Below are positions 42,969-54,999 of a stretch of 64,000 bases of DNA, piece by piece; the first letter of the stretch is position 1, and every line of letters starts with the position of its first letter. The position numbers were made by a program, and so were the translations under genes. Source of the stretch: Sclerotiophoma versabilis (Eukaryota; Ascomycota; Dothideomycetes; Pleosporales; Didymellaceae); the NCBI GenBank assembly GCA_012274445.1, contig JAAROD010000093.1, positions 930,001 through 994,000 of the forward strand, given 5' to 3'. The notes below the pieces were generated by a model. That model was given only the letters and a program-made list of their open reading frames with translations, did no database searches and was not told the origin of the DNA.

Positions 42969-44669
42969 AAACGTCACAGCATTGAGTTGTCGAACATACG
43001 AGTCTCGAAACCTAGTCTCAACAAAGACGGCGCGTTTCTCGCTTTTATCTGACGCGTCTGCTCCCCCACCGAGACATCGCGATGCCTATATTTAAAGCCA
43101 CAGATTGCACGCATATCCCACAGCACGTCGTGAGTGCGGTCTAGACGCAAGCGCACTTCCAGAGCAGCGCGGGGGTCCAGGTTAGTCCCCCTAAAGTCCT
43201 CAACGACCGAGCCGGCATGTGCCCCCTAAAAAAAGAAGGCGTCCGAGAAGTAGTAAATACGAACAGCAAGTTAAAGCCACAAAACGCGCTTCGGAACATT
43301 GCGACCGAACCCCCCCAAGGTTCAGCTCACTATCGGTAGTGACCCAAGGTAGTCTCCCAGCCCAGCTCGTTGCAGTAACTGCGGTGTAATTCCATCGATC
43401 GCAGCAGCCATTCCGCGGAACCCTGACCCCTTAGGCAATGCTGAAACTGTATCTAAGTAGGTAGGTAGGCAGATCCTTCAATGCGGTCGTCGTGATTCGC
43501 GCATGTATTCCCAAGATGGTAAAGACCTGCTCTACAGGTAGAAAGGAAGGTGTAAATGGGTTTCTCATCGGTTTTCAAGAGAACCGCGCAACCTTTCATC
43601 CATCATCCATCCATTCAGCTCCTCCCGTCGCAAGATTACTTCTCCAACGCTGAGTTGCGCACTTCGACATGCACTCGCCACCACACGCCAACGCAGTACC
43701 AAAAATACTCACCCGTGACATACGCCAAGCCACCATTAGCAACCGTCAGCCACCGTCTCTGAACCATCCAGTGTGGAACCCGTATTCGAATCCTCCGAAC
43801 CGCTCCGCTTAAAGTCTAAAAATGAAAACTCCACAATCGGATCTAGGGCTACCCAATCGCCCCTGGGGCGATGTGATCGCTAATCTTGTTCGGTGGAACT
43901 GTTTCCGTTGCTGTATGACGATCGAGCCGGCAAGATGGACCCATTTACTAATCGTGTTTGGTCGTGAAGAAGTGAGTTGAGGGAAAGATTTGGGGGTAAG
44001 AAATGCTTTTCATTCTGTCTGTCTGTCTGGCTGCGCTAGGAGGTCTGTGTGCCTTCCATCCTACCAGCGATCGCGGTACTGCTTGTCCATCTTGGAGCAT
44101 TGCCGACATAGCTAAGGTCTAAGAAAAGGTGCCTCGATGAGGTAGAAGTGATGGAGTGGTTGAGTGTAAAGAGAAGATGTGTAATGTTGAGGTTTGCGGG
44201 TGTGGAAAGATAGTTGCTGAAAGCATAACTAACGCCGAGGCGATGCATGAGAATGTCCAAGATTACTAGTAATAAAGTGCGTGATACGCATGTCCCATCC
44301 AACTCTGTTAGAAGCGTAGCAATGGTCCAACAGCCACAGTACCCAAAGTCCAGGTCAAGTAGCAAAAGCTCGAGAACAGCGCGACAGGGAGATCTTGGCG
44401 AGTGTGATGATGACTCGTTAAGTATATAAGCTTCATACCCCTGTCGACGCAAGCTCGCAGTGTAGCACAACATGGTTGCACACGGAACGATCCATGAGCT
44501 GAGGTGGGACCCGCATACCCTCACCCGACTCGTCCCTGCAGCTGAAGAAAATGCGATGTGATGCAAGAGATTGAGGAATCCAGGACTCCAAAACGCCGCC
44601 GTCTGGATATATGGTGTAAATTAGAGACCAAAAAAGAGGAGGCTGTACAAAGCGATAGTGATGGGGTGC
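42969..44669. other. Intergenic region
   Basis: A 1.7-kb region without a supported gene. It contains short simple repeats such as GTAGGTAGGTAGGCAG (about 43457-43472) and CTGTCTGTCTGTCTGG (about 44014-44029). Confidence 0.45.
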
Positions 44670-46175
44670 TTAGAAGTTCTGGGCAATACCAGAGTTTCCT
44701 TGTTGCGGAAAGACGGAGGGATTCTCGATCCTCGTGTTCCGCCGCGCGGACACGTCCCGGATGACGGGCTGCTGACCAGCGCCATACGGGTCGTTCTGAC
44801 CGTATGGGCCTTGTTGGTAGTAGCCTTGGTTGTCGTAGTACTCGTTGGTGTTGCCCATGCCGGGGTACTCGCCCGAGGCGTCGGATCGGTTGGCGGCAGA
44901 GTAGGAGGATGATGCGTTTGAGGGTCCACGTTGTACGCCAGCCTGGTTCTGTGTCGAATTGGGTGCAGCGCCACCAACGGCACCAAGCGCACCGAGGCCA
45001 TCAGAGTCCATGGTCTCGCGACGTCCGTTCATCAGGGGATCGTTGGAGCCTTCGGAGTAGGCTCCGCCAGTGGGAGAGTGCGGGGTGTTGTAGCCTCCGG
45101 GGTTGCTGTTGCTGTCGGAGTAGGTCATGCCGCTGGTAAGCGTGGTCGAAGCCTTGCGGTTCGAGCTGGTTGCGGTGTTGCCCCATCCTCGGTACCCGCT
45201 CGAGTCCTCGGCCATCTCAGATCCCATGCCGACTGCAGGAAGGGTGGGGTCGTGGTTGGGGTTGAAGCCATATTCCTCGACCTCCTTTCTTCGCTCTTCC
45301 TCGTTGTTCTGGCGTGCCTTGCGTTTCCGCCACAGGATGATACCAGCCAGGACTAGCAGTGCAACCACGACAACGGGCACAACGACAGCAATGGCAGTCT
45401 TGCCACCGGTGCTGAGCCCTTTCTGTTCTGTTCCATTTTGAGTTTGGGGGCCAGCGGTGTTGGTGCTCGAAGCGCCACGGGTAGTGGCGGTAGATGCCAG
45501 ACCGCCGGTAGTTCCAGTGGCAGCGGGGCCCTCGCGCGTCACGACAGATGTGACGATGATAGGGGTCGGGGTCTCGCCATTGCGGGAAGCAGAGGGGGTG
45601 ACGGTGATGACCGAGGTGGCAACCTCGGTCGTCGAGGGCGGCGCAGACGAAGCAGTGATGACCTGGGTCGTCACGGGCGCAGGGGCACTCGAGGGGGCAG
45701 GAGCAGCGCTCGAGGGGGCAGGGGCCGGGCTCGAGGGGGCAGGCGCGGGCGACGAGGGCGCTGGGGCTGGCGACGAGGGCGCGGGAGCAGAGGATGCTGG
45801 CGGCGGCGGCGCGGACGAGGCAGGAGGGGCAGACGAGGCTGGCGGTGGCGAGGACGCTGGGGGCTCCGAGGAGGCAGGAGGCGCTGAGCTCACGGGCGGC
45901 GCCGACGAGGCGGGCGGCGCTGCTGAGGAGGGCGTGTTAGGGGCCGCTGAGGACTGGGCAACAGAGGGAGTGGACGGCTCGGGCGCAGCAGACGAGGGCG
46001 CGGGTGCGGCCGACGTTGGTGCTGCCGACGGTGTTACAGGCTGGGACGACGCAGCTACAGTGGGGGAGGCAGGAGCGGAAGCAGAGGCAGGAGCGGGCGA
46101 CGGTGGAGTCGGCGCTGAGGAAGGAGAGACAAGGGAGATGAACGTACTGGCGGCAGTGTTGTTCGCCGACGACAT
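44670..46175 (-). CDS. Mucin-like single-pass membrane protein (cell-wall sensor type)
   Basis: A single-exon frame of 501 aa. Residues 1-250 are almost entirely Ser, Ala, Pro and Thr, with repeats of PASSAPP and PAPSSPA, expected to be heavily O-mannosylated. A hydrophobic segment at about 260-282 (AIAVVVPVVVVALLVLAGII) is followed by the stop-transfer stretch LWRKRK. The cytoplasmic part (~215 aa) is Asn/Gly/Ser/Tyr-rich and ends in a distinctive segment around NEYYDNQGYYQQGPYGQ and IENPSVFPQQ. This layout is that of fungal stress sensors such as Mid2/Mtl1-type proteins, which signal cell-wall damage. No typical N-terminal signal peptide is visible. Sequence identity to any named sensor cannot be claimed. 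Confidence 0.7.
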   Translation of the reverse strand: MSSANNTAASTFISLVSPSSAPTPPSPAPASASAPASPTVAASSQPVTPSAAPTSAAPAPSSAAPEPSTPSVAQSSAAPNTPSSAAPPASSAPPVSSAPPASSEPPASSPPPASSAPPASSAPPPPASSAPAPSSPAPAPSSPAPAPSSPAPAPSSAAPAPSSAPAPVTTQVITASSAPPSTTEVATSVITVTPSASRNGETPTPIIVTSVVTREGPAATGTTGGLASTATTRGASSTNTAGPQTQNGTEQKGLSTGGKTAIAVVVPVVVVALLVLAGIILWRKRKARQNNEEERRKEVEEYGFNPNHDPTLPAVGMGSEMAEDSSGYRGWGNTATSSNRKASTTLTSGMTYSDSNSNPGGYNTPHSPTGGAYSEGSNDPLMNGRRETMDSDGLGALGAVGGAAPNSTQNQAGVQRGPSNASSSYSAANRSDASGEYPGMGNTNEYYDNQGYYQQGPYGQNDPYGAGQQPVIRDVSARRNTRIENPSVFPQQGNSGIAQNF

Positions 46176-47687
46176 GTTGACGGTTGCGAGGCACGCAGGC
46201 CCGGCGGAGAGCAGTGAGGAGCGGCGACGGCAGCAGGCAGTCGAGGAGAGAGGGCGAGGGCGAGGGTGTTAGTGTGTCGCGGGTACCGGCAGTGCTGCTT
46301 TCTTGGTGCGTCCCAATGTTCCCTTGCGCGGTCGGCGGGTGATGCGCGGGTCCACTGTTGCTGTGCGTGCGGCAACAGGCGGTGGGACGACACGAGTGAT
46401 GATGTATGGCTCGGGCAGAGCCAGTGGAAGGTGCAAAGAACGGGGGTGCGCGTGCTGGGAGGTGAGTGGAGGACAGCGTGCCAGAGAGGAGGTGTTGCAG
46501 GGCAGAGTGGAGCGCCGCGGGAGAAGGAGGCGATCCAAGCTCTGTTGATCCGAGGGCTGGCTGCCTGATCTGGCAACGGCTGAGGATGCTGAAGCACGGA
46601 AGCTCCCAGTGTGCCAATGGAGAGCCAGTGGAGAGCCAATTATCGAGGCACTATGCGACAGACGAGGCCGACTGGGACCAACTGGGACGAGCAGGGCCGC
46701 GCTGCTTTTCAACACTCACCTTGGCTGGCGGCGGCACTGTCTAGCCAGAAGCCAGCGTCGAAAAGCGGAGACGCTGCGCCGAATCGCAATTAGCTGCCTC
46801 TGTTTTGGGGAGGTCCAAGTGCGCTTGTGCTTAGCCATGCGCCGCCCAAGGGAGAGCGGAGACGGCGCGCAGACGGGCTGCGTGCAGCGTCTCGAAGGGC
46901 CGTCCAAGAGTGCACCGAGGCCTCACACTGTACATAGTATGCCCGCCTGCCCGCCTGCCCGCGATGCAGCCGTGGTGATACAAGATGGACGCACGTCTGC
47001 GCAGGCTGCTCTTGCATCATGTCCGCGCCCGTCTCCACTGCTCGTTCTCGTAGCACCCCAGTCCTCGATAGCATCATCACTAGTACTCCGTACTGGCGAC
47101 CTGTTCGTTTTCGATACGCCCGGACCCGCCTGATTGGCCGCTCGGCCACTCTATAATTAAGCTCTGAAGTCAGAGTCGCCTCAGCACGTTGCAGCGTCCG
47201 TGTTCTGCGCCGCTACTCTGCGACTTCTCGTGACTACAGCAAAGACATCGCACTAAGCAGCAACTGTCTGGACAGGATGCCTTGGTATAGACCTCCATGT
47301 AGGCCGCTGCTGCATCTGCATCGCCCTCTCTGTCAAGTTTTCTCGTGTTCAACATATTAAGCTTTTTGCAACATTCGTCAGACAACCCCAGGATGCCCTG
47401 CATGTCACCCCGCTTCCTCCTGCCTTTTGCCAGGAGCGTAAACCATGCATAGCTTACAGCTGATTATGACCATCGCTCAACCGCAAAATCTTCTGCTGTG
47501 CGTGAGCGGGGATTACCTGAAACACACACATTCTCCGCTCTGTCATGCTGAGTGTACTTCGTACTCGACTGTACCCTTCACGTACCCGTTACCCGAATCA
47601 GTAGCTGCCACTAATGCAGCAGTCGTTGAATTCGCATATAGACAATTAGTGTACCGTACTTCTAGCCTACACCGATCAATCTCAAGT
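46176..47687. other. Intergenic region between two minus-strand genes
   Basis: Overlapping open frames on both strands near 46200-47150 reflect GC-rich sequence rather than genes. A CCCGCCTGCCCGCCTGCCCGCG run sits at about 46946-46967. The left part is the likely promoter of the sensor gene. Confidence 0.45.
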
Positions 47688-48670
47688 CTACACCAGGCCT
47701 GGAATCACAGCTTTCCGGTTACCCACCTTGTCCTTGCCAAATTTCTCCACATACCAGCGCTTGCCCTGCAGCGCGCGAGGCAGCATTGTGCTGACCTCGT
47801 TGATAAGGAACGTCCGGGCTGGCTGGCAATTCAGACCGCCAATCATCCACCAGCCTGCCCACTCGAGCCACTCGCAGAAATAGTGCGCGTACAGTATGTA
47901 CTTGAACAGGCCGTTCTTCGGGATCATGTACACCTTGTCCACACTCTCGACCGGCTTCTTTTGCTCGGCGGCGTCTTTGCGCTGTCTGCGCTCTGCTGCC
48001 CGCCGGATCTCGCGCAAGTCGTCGTCGTGGAACATGTTGCCCAGCAGTCCCCAGCACCAGATGACAAGTCCCAGAAACATCCACCCAGCCCGACCTTGCC
48101 ATCGGTAGTCAGTCTCAGTAGTTGGTCCGTAGCCAGAGAGATAACCGCCAATCGAGATGGCATTGGTGACCTGGAAGGCTAGCATCATCAAACATACGAG
48201 CGGGCTCATGGGCGACATGCTTGGATTGAGGAACAGCGGCGAGACGCCAGCGCGGTAGATGTAGTGTATAACCTGTGCGGCGGGTCAGCGATGCTCGCTA
48301 GCAATGGCGATGCTTGACATACGAAGCAGCCAGCCATCGTCCAGTTACCCCACGGCAGCTCCTCGATGCCCTGCTCCTTCGGCAACGTGAAGAAGATGTA
48401 CAGCAGGGTAATCGGCCCCGCAGACTCCATGGTCGCCCATCCTATCTTGCCTGGTACATTCCACCGTGATTCTGTCGAGGTCTTGCCCTGAGGGTACCAG
48501 TCAATGATCCATTGGGCTGCTGTGATCTGCAAAACCAAACTGTCAGTGGGGTCCACAAGTGCACTTGTGCGCGCACAAACACAACTCACCAGAGGGAAGA
48601 ACTGCCAGATATAGCAGATCCACTCCCAGTTCTCACGTGACGGAGGGAGCCAGTTTTCTACAACGGCCAT
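47688..48670 (-). CDS. 3-oxo-5-alpha-steroid 4-dehydrogenase-like protein
   Basis: Three exons (48670-48590, 48526-48323, 48272-47688) join into 289 aa. Several hydrophobic segments are followed by the C-terminal steroid-reductase pattern: GLVIWCWGLLGNMFHDDDLREIRR, then YMIPKNGLFKYILYAHYFCEWLEWAGWW and the closing KAVIPGLV. This is the SRD5A/DET2 family, integral membrane enzymes of the ER that reduce enone double bonds in steroids or polyprenols with NADPH. Fungal homologues likely act on sterols or lipids. Exon 1 begins at MAVVENWLPP; an upstream in-frame extension is less likely because it is Ser/Arg-rich and non-conserved. Length is close to the family norm. Confidence 0.85.
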
Positions 48671-49642
48671 GTTGTTGATCTTGAGTACAAAGCAGCAGGA
48701 GGGTGAAAGTAGAAGCCGCGTGCTACCGGACTTCTGCGAACAATTGCTTCGTGTTGCACAGCTGAATGGTGATGTCACGGCGTGGTGTTTTAGTGCCAAG
48801 CTTGGACGCGTTCGGGCTTCACCATCGCGCGCTCTTCCGGACTCGTTTCTGCCCAACTAGCGCACAACATGCCCCGCGCACATGCTAATACAATTAAGAA
48901 AGACGACCCGGCAGCGATGCACCTTTGATTGAAAGGGTGTCAGTGCCTCGAGACTGCTGCTTCTCTCTTTATTTTCTGGAATATATTCGTTACAACGAAC
49001 TTATTTACCATCAAATCAATCCAGTCGCTTTAGCTCACTTGGGAGAGCGCCAGACTGAAGTTCAGTCATTAAATCTGGAGGTACTGTGTTCGATCCACAG
49101 AAGCGACAATAGCTTCGGTGCCTGGCATGTCTAGGATTCCTCGATTCTTTTTGCTCTTCAAGTGAGTTTTCGAGTTTAGGAGGATTGCAGGCCCCCAGGC
49201 GCAGCTTCCCTTTTTGCATGCGAGGCTACATCTTCCTCAGCCTTGAGCACACAACAAAGCGACATGAATTCTGGCGTTGTTCCTGCGACGCTGCGACCTC
49301 TCATATTACTCATCAGTGCATTCGCTGTGCATTGTACATCGCGGCTGGGTTTTTTTTTTGCTTGCATCTCATGAACACCACAGTCTTGATGTTCTACGTC
49401 TGTCAAGTTTCCGCCCCCAATGAACAGGCTTAGCGCTGACAGCGCAAGCGCTCGAGTGTGCCAGGCACGCAAATAAACATATCATTGAGGCTCAGCCATG
49501 TTGCGTACTTGTGTTTCAGCCTTGCACTGCCTGCCTACAAGTACAGGCAAGTTAGAAGGTTTCCAGCTCGCTTTTTGCGCTCTCCCTGCATCCTGATCTT
49601 GACAAGTTCGATCATTGCATCAATCCGAACGAAAACGCTTGA
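48671..49642. other. Intergenic region with tRNA
   Basis: It contains the tRNA-Phe gene (49024-49108) and the promoter of the HET gene. No protein gene otherwise supported. Confidence 0.5.
49024..49108 (+). tRNA. tRNA-Phe (GAA) with 12-nt intron
   Basis: A full cloverleaf can be drawn. Acceptor GTCGCTT pairs with AAGCGAC over 7 bp. The D-arm is GCTC/GAGC. The anticodon stem CCAGA/TCTGG holds anticodon GAA, and the T-arm CTGTG/CACAG encloses TTCGATC. An intron of 12 nt (49061-49072) lies one base after the anticodon, the standard position in nuclear tRNA genes. Exons total 73 nt including the discriminator A; CCA is not encoded. A short T-run follows further downstream than usual and was not assigned. 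Confidence 0.95.
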
Positions 49643-52600
49643 ATGGAGACCATAAAGACATCTATCGACAAGGCTGCGGGCCCATCAGAGGGTCAGCCAG
49701 ACATGGACCTGGTTGACCACGAATCAAATGGATGTAACTCAGCAGCTAGCGACGTCAAGCAAGAGTCTGCATACCATGATACATGCAAAATGGAGAACGA
49801 CCTGGGCGATGGAACCTCGACTTCGCAACATATCGACTTCGCCAGGATTGCAGAGCTTTCCAAATACAAAATCGAACGTGCAAAAGCGATGGATTGGGCA
49901 ATGAATGATATCAAGTTCCTTGTTTACGATGATACGGATGTCAAAGTCGACGGCTACGACAGTGACGATGAGGACGGCATGCTGAGGTTCGCTCAGCAAA
50001 TATCTGCTGACCAGGATGAAGACGTTATAGAGCTCTCCGAGGCATCGAGCTCACACAAAGGACACGTTCAAGGGCAGGCATGTCGCGTTTGCTCAACTTA
50101 TCCGGAATTCCCACACGCATGGAAACCCCGCAAATTTCGTCTAGTCAAGCCTACCCTCGACCATTCTGCTGATGGCGGCCATGCTCTGGACCTGTGCCAG
50201 CACTACGTTGCGGTGTCCTACTGTTGGCCGCCTCGTAAAGAAAAGCCAGCACCACGACGATACCAAGTTCGGGATCTCGACGGGAAAGTCCGGTCCAATC
50301 GTGCCCTGGATGATGTTTTAGACCGTGCTGTCGATTTTGCAAACTCCTGCGGATTACGTATGATCTGGATCGATCAGGAATGTTTACCTCAGCCAACTGA
50401 GGACAGCTCCAAGGCCGACTGGGACGAACAAGAGCTTGGAATACAGTCTATGGACATCGTCTACAATAGGGCGATGGTCACGACTGGGCTTCTCAATGTT
50501 GAAGTCGATACACAGGCACAGCTCGACGCCCTCAAAGCGCTGATATATTTTGACCAGGCGAGGGTGCGCAACATGGTCAACCATGAGTTCTGCTATCTTA
50601 TCCTCGATCTTCTGTATAGGACGAGTCTAGACCGATGGTACACTCGCGCTTGGGTTGTCCAAGAGGCTTTGTGTGCAGGAAGTAAGCTAGTCCTTACTTT
50701 TCGACGGAGCGCTGGACTTTCGTTCCCATCCAAGTTCCGATTGGGATTCAAAGCCGAACATCAGAGTCGTCCATACCACTCACTTGACGATAACCCGCGA
50801 CAGCTCGCCTCTGAAATCGTCTGTGTGCCTTTGGAGAGTTTCTGGGATATCATCGACGCCATGAAATCTCTGTTAGGTCGAGACTTTATGGTGTCAGGAA
50901 CACAGCTCGTGCGTTACGGTTTTGCGAGGTCATATGATATGCCTGATGCCGGCATCGCCATTCAGGCTGCGGATTCCCTCCACCCAAGATTCATCGGTGG
51001 CAATACGCCTCAAAGTTACATAACGATCTACTGCAAGGGTCACTACGGCAAGCGTCCAACGATCAATGCGGCCTCGGCCTTAACTCTACTGAAGCGACGG
51101 CAATGCTATTATGATACCGACAGGCTCGCCATTATTGCGAACATGTGTGACTATGATTTCCGACTCGATACCCGTGCTGTTGGGCAGAATTGTACTTCCC
51201 TCAGTCAGGCCATACTCGCTCTGGCGTTGAACAACGGCGACACATCACTACTAGTTCCCGAAGCCTACACTCCATTAAACAAGACTCTTTCGGAGACAGA
51301 TCAAGTTGAACGCTTGAGTGATTCAGGTCTTTTCGTAGAATTTCCTGCCGACGCTGAGCGTATCCAGCATTGTACTGTTCGAGACTTTATGAACTTCAAG
51401 CTTCAGTCATCAACACCAGGGCGTGTTCTGTCCACAGGAATACAGCTTCCGGCCTACCTGTGGACCGTTGATGTCTATGCTGACTTTACCCCTATGCAGA
51501 TCAGATGGGCGGAGACGTGGGACTCACTTAAATGCTGGATCATCAAGGTGGACACCATGAAAGGCGAGACAACAAAGCAACTGCACACACGCAAGATTGC
51601 CATAACGCGACGGTTCTCAAAGCCAGGAGTCGCAGAGCTAGCCCGTCTGGAATACCAGGTCGCTGGGTGTATCCCGGATGATTCAATCATCTGGAAAGGC
51701 ATCAACAATACTGGTGTACAGGTGGCCCGCTACCTAGATGCAAGGCGGGTCAGAGGAGTCCCAGCAATACGTGATATCATGACCCGAATCATCTTCGATA
51801 TCCTGAGATATGCTCCGTTGTCCTTGGCCTCTGCTCGGCATTCGCAAGCATTAGCTAATGCCATATGGCACTCGATTCGAGCTGATCAGGCTCCCGGCTC
51901 AAAGACCGAACTTCCAGACGATGTCAACGAAACGCTGTTCTCTCATAAAGATGTCTTGACACAGCCTTTCGCTACTTTACAGCTCGAAGAAAACCGCCTC
52001 GAGGGAAGCTTTTCGCAGCTGTGGTTCGTCGACCGCATCATGGAAAGAGGGGGTCTGTGGTGTGGTCGATACCAAAAGTCCTGGAAAGCGGCTGCCACTC
52101 GTTCAGACGAGCTGTCACCAGCAGCTTCGAATGCTTCGGCCTCGTCTCTCGTTCAAAATACTGCAGGCGGTAAAGCTAAAGCCCCGGACCCAGACAAGCC
52201 TGACCTGAGCGCGAAATCTATCCTCGCGAGACAACTCAGCTACCAACTGCTCGCACGCATGATCATTGCAACATACACCATATCTCCTAGCGACCCATCT
52301 AACCAAGCCGACCAGTCCATGAGATACCCCATGGCAACTCTGGCCTATATTTTGAATTATCCCGACTACTGGACGGCCAAGGGAGAACAACGACGAGCTC
52401 AGAATCTTGCATCAGCTTTTGATGTTGACGGGCCGTGTCTGATAGCTACAACATACAATCCAGATTGGGAGATCTTGCCGCGGCCAGAGCTGCGTAGTAT
52501 GAGCGTGTGCTGGGTTCTTGAGGCTAAGGACGATGATTGTTCGTCTCCGGATGAGCAAGGGTCAAGCGAGGAGTCACTCAATGCAGAGCTTCGGCAGGAA

Positions 52601-52777
52601 GGGAAAGGCAAGGGGAAAGCTTCCGAAAGCGCGTCTGGAGGCGATGGCTTCGATGAGATTGGGGATGGTGAACGTGAAGACCGCAAAGAGAAGGTTCCGG
52701 CATTTCGCGTACTGAGGAAGGTTAGGGGACTGTGGCAGCTCATGGATCTTCCTTCCCAAGAGTATGTTTTTAGCTAA
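49643..52777 (+). CDS. HET-domain protein (heterokaryon incompatibility type)
   Basis: A single-exon frame of 1044 aa. Residues ~1-145 are acidic and low in structure. The HET domain follows: VAVSYCW at about 189-195, LRMIWIDQECLPQ at about 238-250, IQSMDIVYNRA at about 267-277, and RWYTRAWVVQEAL further on, the four blocks that define the family. The remaining ~600 aa are helical with no recognised domain; residues 895-1000 are Ser/Glu/Gly-rich. HET proteins trigger cell death when different strains fuse, or act in innate-like recognition. No NACHT/WD40 partner domain is visible. Frame intact. Confidence 0.9.
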   Translation: METIKTSIDKAAGPSEGQPDMDLVDHESNGCNSAASDVKQESAYHDTCKMENDLGDGTSTSQHIDFARIAELSKYKIERAKAMDWAMNDIKFLVYDDTDVKVDGYDSDDEDGMLRFAQQISADQDEDVIELSEASSSHKGHVQGQACRVCSTYPEFPHAWKPRKFRLVKPTLDHSADGGHALDLCQHYVAVSYCWPPRKEKPAPRRYQVRDLDGKVRSNRALDDVLDRAVDFANSCGLRMIWIDQECLPQPTEDSSKADWDEQELGIQSMDIVYNRAMVTTGLLNVEVDTQAQLDALKALIYFDQARVRNMVNHEFCYLILDLLYRTSLDRWYTRAWVVQEALCAGSKLVLTFRRSAGLSFPSKFRLGFKAEHQSRPYHSLDDNPRQLASEIVCVPLESFWDIIDAMKSLLGRDFMVSGTQLVRYGFARSYDMPDAGIAIQAADSLHPRFIGGNTPQSYITIYCKGHYGKRPTINAASALTLLKRRQCYYDTDRLAIIANMCDYDFRLDTRAVGQNCTSLSQAILALALNNGDTSLLVPEAYTPLNKTLSETDQVERLSDSGLFVEFPADAERIQHCTVRDFMNFKLQSSTPGRVLSTGIQLPAYLWTVDVYADFTPMQIRWAETWDSLKCWIIKVDTMKGETTKQLHTRKIAITRRFSKPGVAELARLEYQVAGCIPDDSIIWKGINNTGVQVARYLDARRVRGVPAIRDIMTRIIFDILRYAPLSLASARHSQALANAIWHSIRADQAPGSKTELPDDVNETLFSHKDVLTQPFATLQLEENRLEGSFSQLWFVDRIMERGGLWCGRYQKSWKAAATRSDELSPAASNASASSLVQNTAGGKAKAPDPDKPDLSAKSILARQLSYQLLARMIIATYTISPSDPSNQADQSMRYPMATLAYILNYPDYWTAKGEQRRAQNLASAFDVDGPCLIATTYNPDWEILPRPELRSMSVCWVLEAKDDDCSSPDEQGSSEESLNAELRQEGKGKGKASESASGGDGFDEIGDGEREDRKEKVPAFRVLRKVRGLWQLMDLPSQEYVFS

Positions 52778-53144
52778 GGCACGAGTGGCGCGACGACCTC
52801 GTCTCATATGCTGCAGAAAAGCGCGGATGCAGTAGCGGCGACTTCCACGTCTGAAGCTCGGGCCTGGAGATGTTCTACAAAGGGAAGATATTTGTACGAT
52901 ACGAAGAGGGAGATTTGGACCTCCAAGGCTACATGAGAGCTTGAGATGAAAACGAGGATGTGTGAGTGAACGTGTTGGGTATCACGGCTAGATTCAACGC
53001 TATCGAATAGTGTAGAATGGGACGTATCCACACCCCAAGCAGAGACAGATGCTCAAACTTAATAAACTGCTCGGAAAATTCTGAAATACACTCCATATTG
53101 TGCATGCTTCAACCACACAGGTGCACAAGACGATGGACGAGATT
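52778..53144. other. Spacer between convergent genes
   Basis: Nothing recognised apart from presumed 3' UTRs. Confidence 0.4.
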
Positions 53145-54999
53145 CTACTCCACTTCACCCCTCGCCCCAGCCGGCGCCGCCGCGCCACTACTCTGCATCT
53201 CGCTCTCGGGCACCCTCTCCATCATGTCCTGCTCAGGCACACGCGCCTCCTGCTTCTTGTTAATCCCGCGCGCGCCGGGCGTGAGAAAGGTGTTATCCAG
53301 ACTCGGCAGCTCCTCGCCCTCAGGCGGAGTCCAGTGCTTGCTCTTCCACGGCTGCACGCCAAGGATATACATGGTATCAATCTCCTCGAGGCTGCGGCCC
53401 TGCGACTCGCAGACGAAGAAGTACACGACAAGCGCGCCGGCGAAGCAGCAGCCCGCAAACACGTATCCGTACCGGTAGTCGATGGCAGATGTGATGAAGG
53501 GCGTGAAGAAGGAGAGCAGGAAGTTCCACACCCAGTTCGAGGCTGTTGCGAGCGCCATGCACTTGGCGCGGTAGCGGGTTGGGTAGATCTCGCCTACCAC
53601 CGCCCAGACGATTGGGCCCCAGGTTGAGGCGAAGGCGGCGATGAATAGGCAGGCTACTACGATCATACCGTAACCGACGCCTTGGGATTGGTTTCCCTCA
53701 GGTCCTAGTGCGAAGTGGCCGAGTGAGGCGAAGATGATGAAGCAAACGAACATCCATAGTGCGCCGTAGATGAGGGCGGGGCGGCGACCGTATTTCTCGA
53801 CGATGTAGAGGCCGGGGAATGTGCAGCCGAAATTGACGGCGCCGAGGATGATGGAAGTGACGTATGAGTTGGAGAGGCCGATGGACGAGAAGACGGTAGT
53901 TCCCTGGGCATTGTTAGCTGTCGTGTTGTGCTTGGCGACTCTTCATGCAGACTTACATAGTAGAAGAAGTAGTTGGCGCCAGTAAGCTGCTGGAGCATCT
54001 GCAGCGTGATACCGAGAAGAGTGCGATATGCCATCCGCGGGCCAGTGAAGATCTCGTACCAAGGGTGGTTACCACCTCCAGCACGCTCAGCCTCCATTTT
54101 CATCTCAATCTCCCTGATCTCGCGCTGCACCTCGGCATGGTCCTCGTTGACGCCGTACGTGAGAGCAATGGTCCTGCGGGCCTCGTTGATCTTGCCCTTG
54201 CGGTACTCCCAGCGCGGCGACTCCTGCATAAAGAAGATACCAAACACCATGAGTCCGGACCAGATGAAGCCAATACCCATGGGCAGCTTCCAGGAGCGCG
54301 AGCTGCGATCGGCCTCAGTGCCGAAGTTGATGCAGTACGCGACAAAGATACCAAGTGTGATGAACAACTGGTAGCACGAGACAAGAGCACCACGGACGTA
54401 GCGCGGGGCGGTCTCTGACTGGTACATGGGGGTGAGAACGGATAGGCCGCCAACTCCCAGACCGGCGACCCATCGGCCAATAGCGACCTGGTACCAGGTG
54501 GTGGACGTTGTGATCTGGACAATGACACCAACGCAGAAAATGATGTTCCAGAAGACGATGGAGTACTTGCGGCCAAACTTATCGGAGACAGGCGCAGCAA
54601 TTAGAGCGCCAACTAGAGTGCCGATGGAGAGCAGAGCAACGATAAGCCCAGACCTGACGTTGCTAAATTTGAGGGAGCCGTCGGGGGCCTGATCATCCGC
54701 AAACTTCGTGAGGAAGTCGGGCATCTCCAGGAACCCAGAGATCTGACCAGTGTCGTATCCGAAGACTGTAGAGTCCGTTAATAACAGTACATCAAGCTTG
54801 AACGGGGATGCATACTAAAGCCGCCCATGGACACAATACACGCCATAGCAATGATCCTGGGCCTGAAGATCTGCTTCGCGCCGCCAGACAGAATCTGGGG
54901 CTTCTTCTCCAAGTCGCGCATGGAGGATTCATTCGAGTGTCGTTCATCCTGCATCTTCGCCCGGTCGGCAAGCGCCGCATTCTCAGTCGCAGAAGCCAT
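53145..54999 (-). CDS. MFS hexose transporter
   Basis: Three exons (54999-54816, 54765-53957, 53903-53145) join into 583 aa. Sugar-porter signatures are present: YDTGQISGFL in TM1 (the D-[TS]-G motif), SDKFGRKYS in loop 2-3 (RxGRR type), GVGGLSVLTPMYQSETAP in TM5 and loop, QESPRWE (PESPR type), QQLTGANYFFYY (QLTGxNxxxYY, TM7), and EKYGRRPAL after TM8. The C-terminal tail is Glu/Ala-rich. The layout of 12 segments and the length match yeast HXT/fungal Mst-type glucose transporters of the plasma membrane. Substrate specificity cannot be read with certainty. Confidence 0.9.

Noticed and set aside
44036..44566. Minus-strand frame of 176 aa rich in Leu/Ser
   Set aside because: No recognisable domain or signal, and it lies in an intergenic stretch with simple repeats.
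45457..46272. Plus-strand Gly/Ala/Glu-rich frame opposite the mucin-like gene
   Set aside because: It mirrors the Ser/Ala/Pro codons of the minus-strand gene and has no independent features.
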